Shown: one piece after another, positions 34,315 through 42,578 of the stretch
How positions within the stretch are numbered: position 1 is the first letter of the stretch
Layout of the letters: the number at the start of each line of letters is the position of its first letter
DNA from: Chryseobacterium gleum
GTDB lineage: Bacteria; Bacteroidota; Bacteroidia; Flavobacteriales_D; Crocinitomicaceae
Length of the DNA stretch: 58,771 bases
Reading direction: 5' to 3'
NCBI GenBank assembly: GCA_943326825.2
Contig: CALPUT020000001.1
Coordinates: 1 to 58,771, forward strand
The notes under the pieces: generated by a model
Told to the model about the DNA's origin: nothing
What the model saw: the letters and a program-made list of their open reading frames with translations, nothing else
Databases searched by the model: none
Made by a program: the position numbers and the translations under genes

Positions 34315-35340
34315 ATGAATAGAAGTAAGAAAAGGTTTATATGGATGTTCATTTTAGGTTCAATTATTACTTATTTATTAGACTTTTTATTAAAAGATTA
34401 TGAAATTAGGCCTGAAAGAAATCGTTTTTTAGATTTATTTATGTCTATACTGATTACGATCTTAATTTGGGAAGGGAATTTAAGACTTGATCATTTTTTA
34501 AATTTAAAATTAGAATGGCAAAAAGTTCCTAAAAAACGATTCGTTATACAGTTTTCATTAGCATTAACGTATAGTTTTTTGATCATTTATTTGTCGATGT
34601 ATACATTCAATTCGTTTGTATGTAAAATTCCCGATGCCAGACAGTCAATGTTTTTGACTACTTCAATAACTGTTGGATTATTAATTACGATTATTATTTT
34701 GTCTATAGAAATAGGTTTTCAATTTTTTAAACAATGGAAAAAATCGTTAATTGAAATTGAAGAATATAAGACAGAATCTGTATCAGCTCAATTACAAAAT
34801 TTAAAAAGTCAATTAAATCCACATTTTTTATTTAATAATTTAAGTGTACTTTCTTCTTTAGTATATTCAAATCAAGATAAAGCAGTAGAATTCATTAATC
34901 AATTGTCAAAAGTATACAGATACATATTGGATAATAATAATACAGAATTAATATCTCTAAAAGAAGAATTAAAATTCATGGAATCATATTTTTTCTTATT
35001 GAAAATAAGATTTGGGGAGAATATTATCTTTGATATCCAATTGAAAGATGAGGATTTATCATTTAAAATTCCACCACTGTCTTTACAGATTTTATTGGAA
35101 AATGCAATTAAACATAACGAAATTTCATCTAATTCACCTTTAAAAATTAGTTTGAGTATTAAAAACGAAATGCTTCAAATTTGTAATAATATTCGACTAA
35201 GGCCAATTTATGAGCCAAGTTCAAAGATGGGTATTAAGAATATTGAAAGTAGATATCTTTTTTTTACGGATCAAAAAATTGAAATCATTGATGATAATGA
35301 TTTTTTTTGTGTCAAATTACCTTTATTAACTGTGAAATGA
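34315..35340 (+). CDS. LytS-type sensor histidine kinase
   Basis: A 341-residue membrane kinase. Four hydrophobic segments lie at about 8-25, 40-55, 78-100 and 113-138. The cytoplasmic half has the His-kinase motif LKSQLNPHFLFNNL (about 163-176, phospho-acceptor His170) and the ATP-binding N box LLENAIKHN (about 259-267), then a short G-box. The extracytoplasmic input is minimal, so the signal may be membrane-borne. It is translationally coupled (ATGA) to the regulator that follows. Confidence 0.92.
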   Translation: MNRSKKRFIWMFILGSIITYLLDFLLKDYEIRPERNRFLDLFMSILITILIWEGNLRLDHFLNLKLEWQKVPKKRFVIQFSLALTYSFLIIYLSMYTFNSFVCKIPDARQSMFLTTSITVGLLITIIILSIEIGFQFFKQWKKSLIEIEEYKTESVSAQLQNLKSQLNPHFLFNNLSVLSSLVYSNQDKAVEFINQLSKVYRYILDNNNTELISLKEELKFMESYFFLLKIRFGENIIFDIQLKDEDLSFKIPPLSLQILLENAIKHNEISSNSPLKISLSIKNEMLQICNNIRLRPIYEPSSKMGIKNIESRYLFFTDQKIEIIDDNDFFCVKLPLLTVK

Positions 35341-36101
35341 GAGTTGTAATCATTGAAGATGAAAAATTGTCAGTAGATTATTTAGTTAATCTCCTTTTCA
35401 AAATTGATCAAAATATTAAAATCATAAATGTTTTTGAATCAGTAAAAGAATCAATTATCGCATTTAATAATGGAATAGAAGCAGATTTATTATTTGTAGA
35501 TATTCATTTATCTGATGGAATTAGCTTTGATATTTTTTCAAAAGTAAAAGTGAATTCACCTATTATTTTCACAACTGCTTATGATGAATATGCATTAAAA
35601 GCATTCAAATTAAATAGTATTGATTACTTGCTTAAACCACTTGGTATTGATGAGGTTAGGCAAGCTATCAAGAAATTTGAAAGATGGAATAAATATAGTG
35701 AAATTAATTTTGAAGCAATTTCAAATGCTTATTTAGCAGAATCTAAACAATTCAAAAATCGCTTTATTGTTAAGTTAGGAGATTCTATATCTTCTATTCA
35801 AATTGATGAAATCCAATATTTTATTTCTGAAGAAGGAGTTGTATTGCTAGTAACTAAAAATAATAAGCGATTTATTATTGATTATAATCTAGATGAATTA
35901 GAAGTATGTTTAAATTTTGATCTATTCTTTAGGATAAATAGGAAGACAATAATTGCAATGTCAAGTATAGAAAAAGTTAATTCCTATTTCAATAGTCGTT
36001 TAAAAGTGAAAGTATTGAATTTGATTGAAGATGCTTCTATAATAAGTAGAGATAGAGTTTCAGAATTTAAAAAATGGTTAGATGGAACTATTCGAACATA
36101 A
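35337..36101 (+). CDS. LytTR-family response regulator
   Basis: A 254-residue regulator from the ATG at 35337; an upstream in-frame TG start is ignored because this ATG overlaps the kinase stop (ATGA) and gives the normal receiver N terminus. The receiver domain covers about 1-120: acidic IIEDE (5-9), phospho-acceptor Asp55 in LLFVDIHLSDG, Thr79-80 in FTTAYDEYA and Lys100 in YLLKPLG. The LytTR DNA-binding domain is about 150-250 (IQIDEIQYFISEEGVVLLV, RINRKTII). Together with the kinase it should control genes with paired LytTR boxes; target sites were not found. Confidence 0.93.
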   Translation: MRVVIIEDEKLSVDYLVNLLFKIDQNIKIINVFESVKESIIAFNNGIEADLLFVDIHLSDGISFDIFSKVKVNSPIIFTTAYDEYALKAFKLNSIDYLLKPLGIDEVRQAIKKFERWNKYSEINFEAISNAYLAESKQFKNRFIVKLGDSISSIQIDEIQYFISEEGVVLLVTKNNKRFIIDYNLDELEVCLNFDLFFRINRKTIIAMSSIEKVNSYFNSRLKVKVLNLIEDASIISRDRVSEFKKWLDGTIRT

Positions 36102-36131
36102 AAAAAGGAACAATAAAATTGTTCCTTTTTT
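36101..36131. terminator. Bidirectional terminator between the LytTR gene and the DUF1573 gene
   Basis: Stem AAAAAAGGAACAAT/ATTGTTCCTTTTTT (14 pairs) with a three-base loop; T run on both exits. Confidence 0.88.
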
Positions 36132-36147
36132 TTGTCAATTTAAAATA

Positions 36148-36663
36148 TTAGTTTTTAGGAGCTTCTTCTGTTTTAACTTCTTGAGGTAAAACTGTTCCTT
36201 TTATTGTTAAAATAATTGGTTCAGTTTGAACATTTGTAGTAACAGTGATTGTTTTTGTAAATTGACCAACTCTTTTTGTGTCATATTTTACAGCAATTTC
36301 ACCTTTTTTCCCTGGTTGAATTGGTTCTTCAGGTTTAGCAGCATTTGTACAACCACAACTTGTTTGAACATTTTGAATTAAAATTGGAGTTTTTCCAGTG
36401 TTTTTGAATTCAAAAATAAATAAGTCTTGAGAATCATATTTAACTTCAGGACGCTCAATAACTTCATTTTTGAAAACAATTGCTTTTTCTGTTTGAGCAT
36501 CTTTAGATTCAGCTTTTTCAGATTCAACTTTTTCAGTCTCTATTTTTTTATTCTCTTTCGAAGTTTCTTTTTTCTCTACTACTTCTTTTTTATTAGTAGC
36601 TTCCTGCGCATTGATATTTAATGATAATGCTAACATTGAAATTGATAATAATATAACTTTCAT
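36148..36663 (-). CDS. DUF1573 periplasmic/secreted protein
   Basis: A 171-residue exported protein from the ATG at 36663; a longer start at 36684 adds a poor basic prefix before the signal peptide. Cleavage is likely after NINAQ (about 20). A very Lys/Glu-rich segment (about 22-60) follows, then the DUF1573 domain with the conserved NVQTSCGCTNAAKP (about 100-113, CGC) and GEIAVKYDTKRVGQFTKTIT (about 121-140). Such domains resemble Ig-like sandwich modules; the biochemical role is unknown. It is a single-gene unit. Confidence 0.87.
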   Translation of the reverse strand: MKVILLSISMLALSLNINAQEATNKKEVVEKKETSKENKKIETEKVESEKAESKDAQTEKAIVFKNEVIERPEVKYDSQDLFIFEFKNTGKTPILIQNVQTSCGCTNAAKPEEPIQPGKKGEIAVKYDTKRVGQFTKTITVTTNVQTEPIILTIKGTVLPQEVKTEEAPKN

Positions 36664-36739
36664 AATCGATTTTTTTTTTAACAAGGTTACAATAAAAATT
36701 TTAATCTATAAATTGTTTTAACAAAAAATTTTACAAATA

Positions 36740-37366
36740 CTATACCAAAAACGAATCATCTTTAAAATAGTTGCTTATTACATCTATTATTGATGGGTAA
36801 GTATTCATTATTATTATTTCTTTTATTTCTTTTTTTGTGAACCATTTAACTTCAGAAATACCTTCGTCTAATTGAGGAGTTAGTTTTTCATTTCCTTCAT
36901 AATCTAAATTATACCAAAATGTCTTTTTGATTGTAGGTTTTCCCTTATAAAGATAAGTGTGATAAGTAATACAATTAAAATTAGTTATTTTGGGTTTTGA
37001 AATACCACATTCCTCTTCGATTTCTCGAATTGCTCCCAATTCTGAATTTTCATTTTCATCTAATTTCCCTTTAGGAATATCCCAATAACCATTTCTTTTT
37101 ATGAATAAAAAGTTATTTTTCTTTCTAACAATTCCACCAGATGCTTCTACAAAATCAAATTTTTTGAAAATTTTGAAAAAAGCTTTTTCAGGATTTGGAT
37201 AAATAACATAGATCGGTAATTTAATATTAGTGTCTGAAAAACAGTTGAATATTAATTTCCGAAGTCCTTTTAATTTTTTTGTTTTAATTATTAATCCTTC
37301 TAAAGAATTAATTTCTTCATTATCTAAGATGAAAACAGCTCTATTTTCAATAAAAACTTTGTACAT
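36740..37366 (-). CDS. NUDIX hydrolase
   Basis: A 208-residue protein from the ATG at 37366 (an upstream in-frame start would run into pyrE and is not used). The Nudix box is complete: GKLDEN, then Glu, seven residues, REIEEECGI. It begins at about residue 125, preceded by FLFIKRNGYWDIPKG. The N-terminal 85 residues are an additional domain of unclear nature. The substrate (a nucleoside diphosphate derivative) cannot be read. Its start codon lies seven bases from the divergent pyrE start. Confidence 0.86.
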   Translation of the reverse strand: MYKVFIENRAVFILDNEEINSLEGLIIKTKKLKGLRKLIFNCFSDTNIKLPIYVIYPNPEKAFFKIFKKFDFVEASGGIVRKKNNFLFIKRNGYWDIPKGKLDENENSELGAIREIEEECGISKPKITNFNCITYHTYLYKGKPTIKKTFWYNLDYEGNEKLTPQLDEGISEVKWFTKKEIKEIIIMNTYPSIIDVISNYFKDDSFLV

Positions 37367-37369
37367 TTG
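37362..37369 (+). promoter_or_regulatory. -7 box between the pyrE and NUDIX start codons
   Basis: TACATTTG matches TAnnTTTG on the plus strand. It ends four bases before the pyrE ATG (37374), and its CAT is at the same time the NUDIX ATG on the other strand. A transcript from it would be leaderless or nearly so. The -33 element is not clear. Confidence 0.4.
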
Positions 37370-37373
37370 CCGT

Positions 37374-38015
37374 ATGATTTTGAATAGCGAAAAAGCGTTA
37401 AAGGTAGCAGAATTTTTATTACAAATAAAAGCTGTTAAGTTAGAACCCAATAATCCTTTTACTTGGGCTTCAGGTTGGAAATCTCCGATTTATTGTGATA
37501 ATCGTGTAACTCTTTCATTTCCAAATATTAGAACTTTTATTAGACAAGGATATGCAGAGTCAATACTAGAGAAGTTTGGAAAGCCGGATATTATTGCAGG
37601 AGTAGCTACAGGAGGCATTGCTCAAGGTGCTTTAGTCGCTCAGGAATTAGGAGTTCCTTTTATATATGTTCGAAGTTCTGCAAAAGAGCATGGAATGGGA
37701 AATCAAATAGAAGGTTTCTATGAAGAAGGTAAGAAGGTTGTTGTTATTGAAGATTTAATTTCAACAGGAGGTAGTAGTATCAAAGCTATAGAGGCACTAA
37801 AATCAGCTGGTTTAGATGTTAAAGGATTAGTAGCTATCTTCACTTATGGATTTGAGCAAGCTAAAATTAATTTTGAAAAAGCCGAATGTCCTTTTATTAC
37901 ATTGACTTCTTATGATATTTTAATTGAACAAGCATTGAAGCAAGATTTTATTACAGTTAATGATTTAGATTCATTGAGAGAATGGAAGGAAAGTCCTGAT
38001 ACTTGGAAAAAATAA
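37374..38015 (+). CDS. pyrE: Orotate phosphoribosyltransferase
   Basis: A 213-residue pyrimidine-synthesis enzyme that joins orotate to PRPP. The chosen ATG (37374) begins MILNSEKALKVAEFLLQ; an upstream extension inside the NUDIX gene is rejected. Visible: TWASGWKSPIYCDNR (about 30-44), IIAGVATGGIAQGA (about 74-87), FIYVRSSAKEHG (about 96-107), and the PRPP loop VVVIEDLISTGGSS (about 118-131). It is followed within five bases by an SRPBCC gene, so both may share a transcript. Confidence 0.95.
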   Translation: MILNSEKALKVAEFLLQIKAVKLEPNNPFTWASGWKSPIYCDNRVTLSFPNIRTFIRQGYAESILEKFGKPDIIAGVATGGIAQGALVAQELGVPFIYVRSSAKEHGMGNQIEGFYEEGKKVVVIEDLISTGGSSIKAIEALKSAGLDVKGLVAIFTYGFEQAKINFEKAECPFITLTSYDILIEQALKQDFITVNDLDSLREWKESPDTWKK

Positions 38016-38019
38016 ATCT

Positions 38020-38421
38020 ATGATTTTAAAAAGTACAACCGTATTAATTGATGCGAATCAAGAAACAATTTTTAGTTTTTTATCTGATTCATGCAATTTA
38101 GTTCATATTTTACCTAAAGAAAATATTTCTGATTGGAAGGCTAACTCAACTGAATGTTCATTCAAAGTTCAGGGTGGAGTAATTATTTCATTAATACAAG
38201 ATGGGTTTGAAGATAAATCAAAAATATTTATGAAATCTGGTGAAAAGTCACCATTTCCGTTTAAATTAACTTTGCATCTCGAGAAAATTGAAAATCAAAC
38301 TCAAGGATATATTGAATTTGATGGAGAATTAAATAAATTTTTAAAAATGGTGGTAGAGAAGCCTTTGACAAATCTTTTTAATTATATGTCGGAGAAACTT
38401 AAAACACATTTCGAGAATTAA
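38020..38421 (+). CDS. SRPBCC/START-like small protein
   Basis: A 133-residue cytoplasmic protein. The opening ILKSTTVLIDANQETIFSFL (about 2-21), a central beta-rich stretch (FKVQGGVIISLIQDGF) and a long C-terminal helix (NLFNYMSEKLKTHFEN) are the helix-grip plan of the SRPBCC superfamily, which binds hydrophobic ligands. No ligand is known for this one. It starts five bases after pyrE and overlaps the convergent birA by 23 bases. Confidence 0.7.
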   Translation: MILKSTTVLIDANQETIFSFLSDSCNLVHILPKENISDWKANSTECSFKVQGGVIISLIQDGFEDKSKIFMKSGEKSPFPFKLTLHLEKIENQTQGYIEFDGELNKFLKMVVEKPLTNLFNYMSEKLKTHFEN

Positions 38422-39139
38422 AATGTATTTCCTTTAAATTATATTCTTTAATTTTATTTTCTTTCAAAACTTCTAATAGTCCAAGTTCGGAGACTCCAAC
38501 AATTTTTCCTGAAAAATCCCCATCTTTATCATTGAATGTTGAGTTTGTATTTAATAACCATAGATTATTAAGATATTCTTCTTTTAAATTTGTGTAATTT
38601 TCATATTCTAATTCAGTAAATAATTGATTCATTTCGTTTATAAGCATTAGTAATAAATGATGAATTGGAGTATATTCTGCTATTTCATTATAAACACTAG
38701 TAGCATTTAAATCACCAAATTCCTTTTGATTAGTATTTAATCCAATACCCACAATACTATGTTCAATTTTCGCGCCTATTAATTGATTTTCAATAAGTAT
38801 TCCTGAAATTTTTTTTGAGTTTATTAAAATATCATTTGGCCATTTAATTTTTGCTTTAATTCCCTTTTTATGTAACAATCTAATTACGCTTAAAGAGGTG
38901 AAAATTGTCAAGTAAAATTGTTTGTGTACTGACAGATTAGCAGTCTTCAAATAGAAGCTTGTTATTATGTTTTCTCCTGGTTTTGAGATCCATATATTGC
39001 CTCTTTGCCCTTTGCCTTCAGTTTGATCATCTGCCATAATTACCGTTCCGTGTTCAATTTGTTTAGTTAACACCAAATTGGCAACATAATTGTTGGTTGA
39101 ATCAACACAATCGAGATGAATAATTTTTTTTCCGATCAT
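38399..39139 (-). CDS. birA: Biotin-[acetyl-CoA-carboxylase] ligase
   Basis: A 246-residue biotin protein ligase of the short type, without the N-terminal helix-turn-helix, so it should not repress biotin genes. Motifs: CVDSTNNYVANL (about 11-22), DDQTEGKGQRGNIWIS (about 37-52, GRGRRG-like biotin loop), IKWPNDILINSKKISGILIE (about 98-117) and VGIGLNTNQ (about 130-138). It attaches biotin to the acetyl-CoA carboxylase carrier; the carboxyltransferase beta subunit is elsewhere in this window. Confidence 0.94.
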   Translation of the reverse strand: MIGKKIIHLDCVDSTNNYVANLVLTKQIEHGTVIMADDQTEGKGQRGNIWISKPGENIITSFYLKTANLSVHKQFYLTIFTSLSVIRLLHKKGIKAKIKWPNDILINSKKISGILIENQLIGAKIEHSIVGIGLNTNQKEFGDLNATSVYNEIAEYTPIHHLLLMLINEMNQLFTELEYENYTNLKEEYLNNLWLLNTNSTFNDKDGDFSGKIVGVSELGLLEVLKENKIKEYNLKEIHFNSRNVF

Positions 39140-39195
39140 TTTATTTTTGAAAGGTTAAAAGAGTTTAAAATTTCGATAAAATTAAAATTAAAAGT

Positions 39196-39203
39196 TAGAT
39201 TTG
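39196..39203 (+). promoter_or_regulatory. -7 promoter box of rsfS
   Basis: TAGATTTG matches TAnnTTTG, 18 bases before the rsfS ATG. The -33 element is not clear. Confidence 0.5.
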
Positions 39204-39221
39204 TAAGTATAAAAAAATTCG

Positions 39222-39599
39222 ATGTATAAAAAACAAAATAATTCAGATTCACAAGTATTATGCAATGCTGTTGTAGAAGGTATGCAAGAAATGAAAGCAC
39301 AGGAAATTGTCGTTTTAGATTTAAGAGAAATTTCAGGTGCTGTAGCTGACTTTTTTGTTATTTGTAGTGGTGAATCATCTACTCAAGTTGAAGGTATAGC
39401 ATCGTCTGTAATGAGATATACTCGTCAAGAATTACAAGAAAGACCATGGCATACAGAAGGTAAAGGTAATAGTGAATGGGTTCTAGTTGATTATGTATCT
39501 GTTGTTTGTCATGTTTTCTACAAAACTGCAAGAAGTTTTTATGACTTAGAAGATTTATGGGCTGATGCTAAAAGAACAAATATTCCTAATTTAAACTAA
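39222..39599 (+). CDS. rsfS: Ribosome silencing factor RsfS
   Basis: A 125-residue protein that binds L14 and blocks subunit joining when nutrients are scarce. Family features: LDLREISGAVADFFVICSGE (about 33-52), WHTEGKGNSEWVLVDY (about 75-90) and VVCHVFYKTARSFYDLEDLW (about 93-112). It is nine bases ahead of ftsH on the same strand, a common pairing in Bacteroidota. Confidence 0.95.
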   Translation: MYKKQNNSDSQVLCNAVVEGMQEMKAQEIVVLDLREISGAVADFFVICSGESSTQVEGIASSVMRYTRQELQERPWHTEGKGNSEWVLVDYVSVVCHVFYKTARSFYDLEDLWADAKRTNIPNLN

Positions 39600-39608
39600 T
39601 TAAACAAA

Positions 39609-41681
39609 ATGTCAGAAGAAAAAAATAAAAAGAAAAATCCGTTTTCAATTTATTGGATTTATGCAGCTATAGGTATAGCGATTATTGGTTTTCAGTTGTT
39701 TATGAGTTCATCCTCAACAGCTACAATTAATAATCAGCAAACTTTTTTCCAATTAGCTGAAGATGGTTATATTTCTAAAGTTTACATAGTAAATAGAGTT
39801 AGAGCTGATTTTCAATTAAATAAAGATGGTGAAACATTTGTCAAAAAAACTAAAGCAGGTGAAATCAAAAGAATGAGTGAAGCATTTTCTAATAATAAAA
39901 ATATTAAACCCACTTTTGAATTAGAATTAGTTACTGTAGAAAATTTCATCAATAAATTAGATAAAATAAATCAAAAACTCGAGAAATCGAACAAAAATCA
40001 AGTCGCTTTTAGTTCGAAAACAGAACATGATTATTTAGGTAGTATAGTAGGATTCTTATTACCCATTGCTTTGTTAGTTTTGATTTGGTTATTTGTCATG
40101 AGAAGAATGACTGGTGGTTCTGGCGGAGGCGGAGGCGGTGGCCAAATTTTCAATATTGGAAAATCAAAAGCCAAAGTATATGAAAAAGGAAAATCTACTA
40201 ACATTACTTTTCAAGATGTTGCAGGTTTAGCAGAAGCAAAAGTTGAAATTGAAGAAATTGTAGAGTTTTTAAAAAACCCTAAAAAATATACAGAATTAGG
40301 CGCTAAAATTCCAAAAGGAGCATTGTTAGTAGGACCTCCAGGAACTGGAAAAACACTATTAGCAAAAGCTGTTGCAGGTGAAGCTCAAGTTCCATTTTTC
40401 TCCTTGTCAGGTTCTGATTTTGTTGAAATGTTTGTTGGGGTAGGTGCTTCAAGAGTAAGAGATTTATTTAAGCAAGCAAAAGAAAAATCACCATCAATCA
40501 TTTTTATTGATGAGATAGATGCAATAGGAAGGGCAAGAGGAAAAAATAACAGCTTTGGTTCTAATGACGAAAGAGAAAATACATTGAATCAGTTATTAAC
40601 TGAAATGGATGGTTTTGGAACTAATTCAGGAGTTATTATTCTTGCAGCAACAAATAGAGCTGATGTTTTAGATAGCGCTTTGATGAGGGCTGGTCGATTT
40701 GATCGTCAAATTTATGTTGATATGCCTGATATAAATGAGCGTAAAGAAATTTTCGCTGTTCATTTAAAGCCTATAAAATTGGATGAGAAAATGGATGTTG
40801 ATTTCCTAGCAAAACAAACTCCAGGTTTTTCAGGTGCGGACATTGCAAATCTTTGTAATGAAGCAGCATTAATAGCTGCTCGACACGGTAAGCATCATGT
40901 GGAAAAACAAGATTTTTTAGATGCTGTTGATCGTATAGTAGGAGGATTAGAAAAGAAAAATAAAATAATTACATTAAGCGAGAAGAAAGCAATTGCATTT
41001 CACGAAGCAGGTCATGCAACAACTTCATGGTTATTAGAATATGCTCATCCGTTAGTTAAAGTTACTATTGTTCCAAGAGGTCGTTCACTTGGAGCTGCAT
41101 GGTATTTACCAGAAGAAAGAAGTATTACCACAACAGAACAATTGTTAGATGAAATGTGTTCAGCTTTAGGAGGTAGGGCAGCTGAACAATTAATTTTTGG
41201 AAAAATAAGTACAGGAGCTTTAAGTGATTTAGAGAAAGTTACAAAACAAGCATATGCAATGGTCTCGGTGTATGGATTAAATGAAAAGGTAGGAAATATT
41301 TCTTTTTACGATTCTCAAGGTAGGGATTCATTTACAAAACCATATTCAGATGATACTGCTAGAATTATTGATGAAGAAGTAAGTAAATTGATCGAATTTC
41401 AGTATCAAAGAGCATTAAAAATATTGACTGATAACAAAGATAAATTAACAGTTTTAGCTGAAAAATTATTGACTTCTGAAGTTATTTTCAAAGAAGATTT
41501 AGAAGCAATATTTGGTGTTAGAGAATGGTCAGTTGAAGAAGTAGTTTCTATGCATAAAGAAGAGGCTTCGGGAGAATCTAAAATTGATACTAAAGAATCA
41601 AATGATTCTTTAGTTGAAGCTTTACCTTCTGAATTTGATTCATTAGATAAAACTTCAACAAATAATGAAGAAGAAAATTAA
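39609..41681 (+). CDS. ftsH: ATP-dependent zinc metalloprotease FtsH
   Basis: A 690-residue membrane AAA protease that removes damaged or unneeded membrane and cytosolic proteins. Two membrane segments (about 12-30 and 145-165) bracket a periplasmic loop. A Gly-rich linker follows. Walker A GPPGTGKTLLAKAVAGEA (about 242-259), Walker B IIFIDEIDAIG (about 296-306), the second region of homology with RAGRFDR, and the zinc motif HEAGH (about 464-468) are all intact. It probably shares a transcript with rsfS and is followed by a possible terminator at 41697-41729. Confidence 0.97.
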   Translation: MSEEKNKKKNPFSIYWIYAAIGIAIIGFQLFMSSSSTATINNQQTFFQLAEDGYISKVYIVNRVRADFQLNKDGETFVKKTKAGEIKRMSEAFSNNKNIKPTFELELVTVENFINKLDKINQKLEKSNKNQVAFSSKTEHDYLGSIVGFLLPIALLVLIWLFVMRRMTGGSGGGGGGGQIFNIGKSKAKVYEKGKSTNITFQDVAGLAEAKVEIEEIVEFLKNPKKYTELGAKIPKGALLVGPPGTGKTLLAKAVAGEAQVPFFSLSGSDFVEMFVGVGASRVRDLFKQAKEKSPSIIFIDEIDAIGRARGKNNSFGSNDERENTLNQLLTEMDGFGTNSGVIILAATNRADVLDSALMRAGRFDRQIYVDMPDINERKEIFAVHLKPIKLDEKMDVDFLAKQTPGFSGADIANLCNEAALIAARHGKHHVEKQDFLDAVDRIVGGLEKKNKIITLSEKKAIAFHEAGHATTSWLLEYAHPLVKVTIVPRGRSLGAAWYLPEERSITTTEQLLDEMCSALGGRAAEQLIFGKISTGALSDLEKVTKQAYAMVSVYGLNEKVGNISFYDSQGRDSFTKPYSDDTARIIDEEVSKLIEFQYQRALKILTDNKDKLTVLAEKLLTSEVIFKEDLEAIFGVREWSVEEVVSMHKEEASGESKIDTKESNDSLVEALPSEFDSLDKTSTNNEEEN

Positions 41682-41696
41682 TTACTAATATTTTTG

Positions 41697-41729
41697 GATT
41701 CCCACTAGTCATTTTGATTAGTGGGAATC
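41697..41729 (+). terminator. Hairpin after ftsH, probable terminator
   Basis: Stem GATTCCCACTA/TAGTGGGAATC (11 pairs) with an 11-base loop, followed by a mixed T-rich stretch (TTATTTTAAG). The T tract is imperfect. Confidence 0.68.
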
Positions 41730-41748
41730 TTATTTTAAGAATGTTCCA

Positions 41749-42561
41749 ATGAGTAATGTTTTACAAAGAATAATAACAGGTTCAATTTTTATAACAGTTA
41801 TTATTTTCTCTCTGTGGTATAGTTTAAATGCTACATTTATTGTAATGGGTTTGTTTCTTTTTTTAGGTTTGCTTGAATTTTTTAAATTGTTTAAGAACGA
41901 AAAAAGTATCCAATTAAATTCGATTTTTAATGCTATAGCTCTTTTTACAATTTACTGTATAATAGGTTATTCACTTTCTAAATTTGAACCTCAATTTTCA
42001 ATTTTGACTCTACCAATTTTGTTTACAATATTAATTGTAGAAATTTGGAGAAAGAAAGAGAATCCATTACAGAATCTCGGGATAGTTATGCTTGGATTTG
42101 TATATCTCGTTATTCCTTTTTCCTTAATTCTATTAATTTCTAATTTTAGTTCACATAATAAACCTTTCGTAATCTCTATGTTTTTATTGATATGGACAAA
42201 TGATACGTTTGCCTATCTTTCAGGTAGATTTTTCGGTAAAACGAAATTGTTTGAAAGAATTTCACCAAAAAAAACATGGGAAGGAACAATTGGTGGAATT
42301 ATTTTTACACTAGTAGTAGCATACTTAATAAGTTTTTGGGGAAATAATAATGATCTCAATTTCTGGTTGATTTCAGCTTGTATTATTGCTCCAACAGCAA
42401 TTCTTGGCGATTTATTAGAGTCCCTTTTTAAAAGAAGTTTAAATATTAAAGACTCTGGTTCTATATTACCAGGTCATGGTGGAATTCTAGATAGATTTGA
42501 CGCAATGCTTTTTGCTGTTCCATTTTTTTATGCTTGGTTTGTAATTTATAATTATTTTTGA
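41749..42561 (+). CDS. cdsA: Phosphatidate cytidylyltransferase (CDP-diglyceride synthase)
   Basis: A 270-residue, multi-pass membrane enzyme that makes CDP-diacylglycerol from phosphatidate and CTP. The family signature is clear in the last third: SPKKTWEGTIGGI (about 176-188), GDLLESLFKRSLNIKDSG (about 222-239) and LPGHGGILDRFDAML (about 241-255). The next gene, psd, follows at once, so the two make successive steps of phosphatidylethanolamine synthesis; the intervening phosphatidylserine synthase is not in the window. Confidence 0.95.
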   Translation: MSNVLQRIITGSIFITVIIFSLWYSLNATFIVMGLFLFLGLLEFFKLFKNEKSIQLNSIFNAIALFTIYCIIGYSLSKFEPQFSILTLPILFTILIVEIWRKKENPLQNLGIVMLGFVYLVIPFSLILLISNFSSHNKPFVISMFLLIWTNDTFAYLSGRFFGKTKLFERISPKKTWEGTIGGIIFTLVVAYLISFWGNNNDLNFWLISACIIAPTAILGDLLESLFKRSLNIKDSGSILPGHGGILDRFDAMLFAVPFFYAWFVIYNYF

Positions 42562-42578
42562 AGAATATTAAGTCTATT

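Noticed and set aside
37230..37373. Longer N terminus for pyrE
   Set aside because: It runs antisense through the NUDIX gene and the family N terminus begins at 37374.
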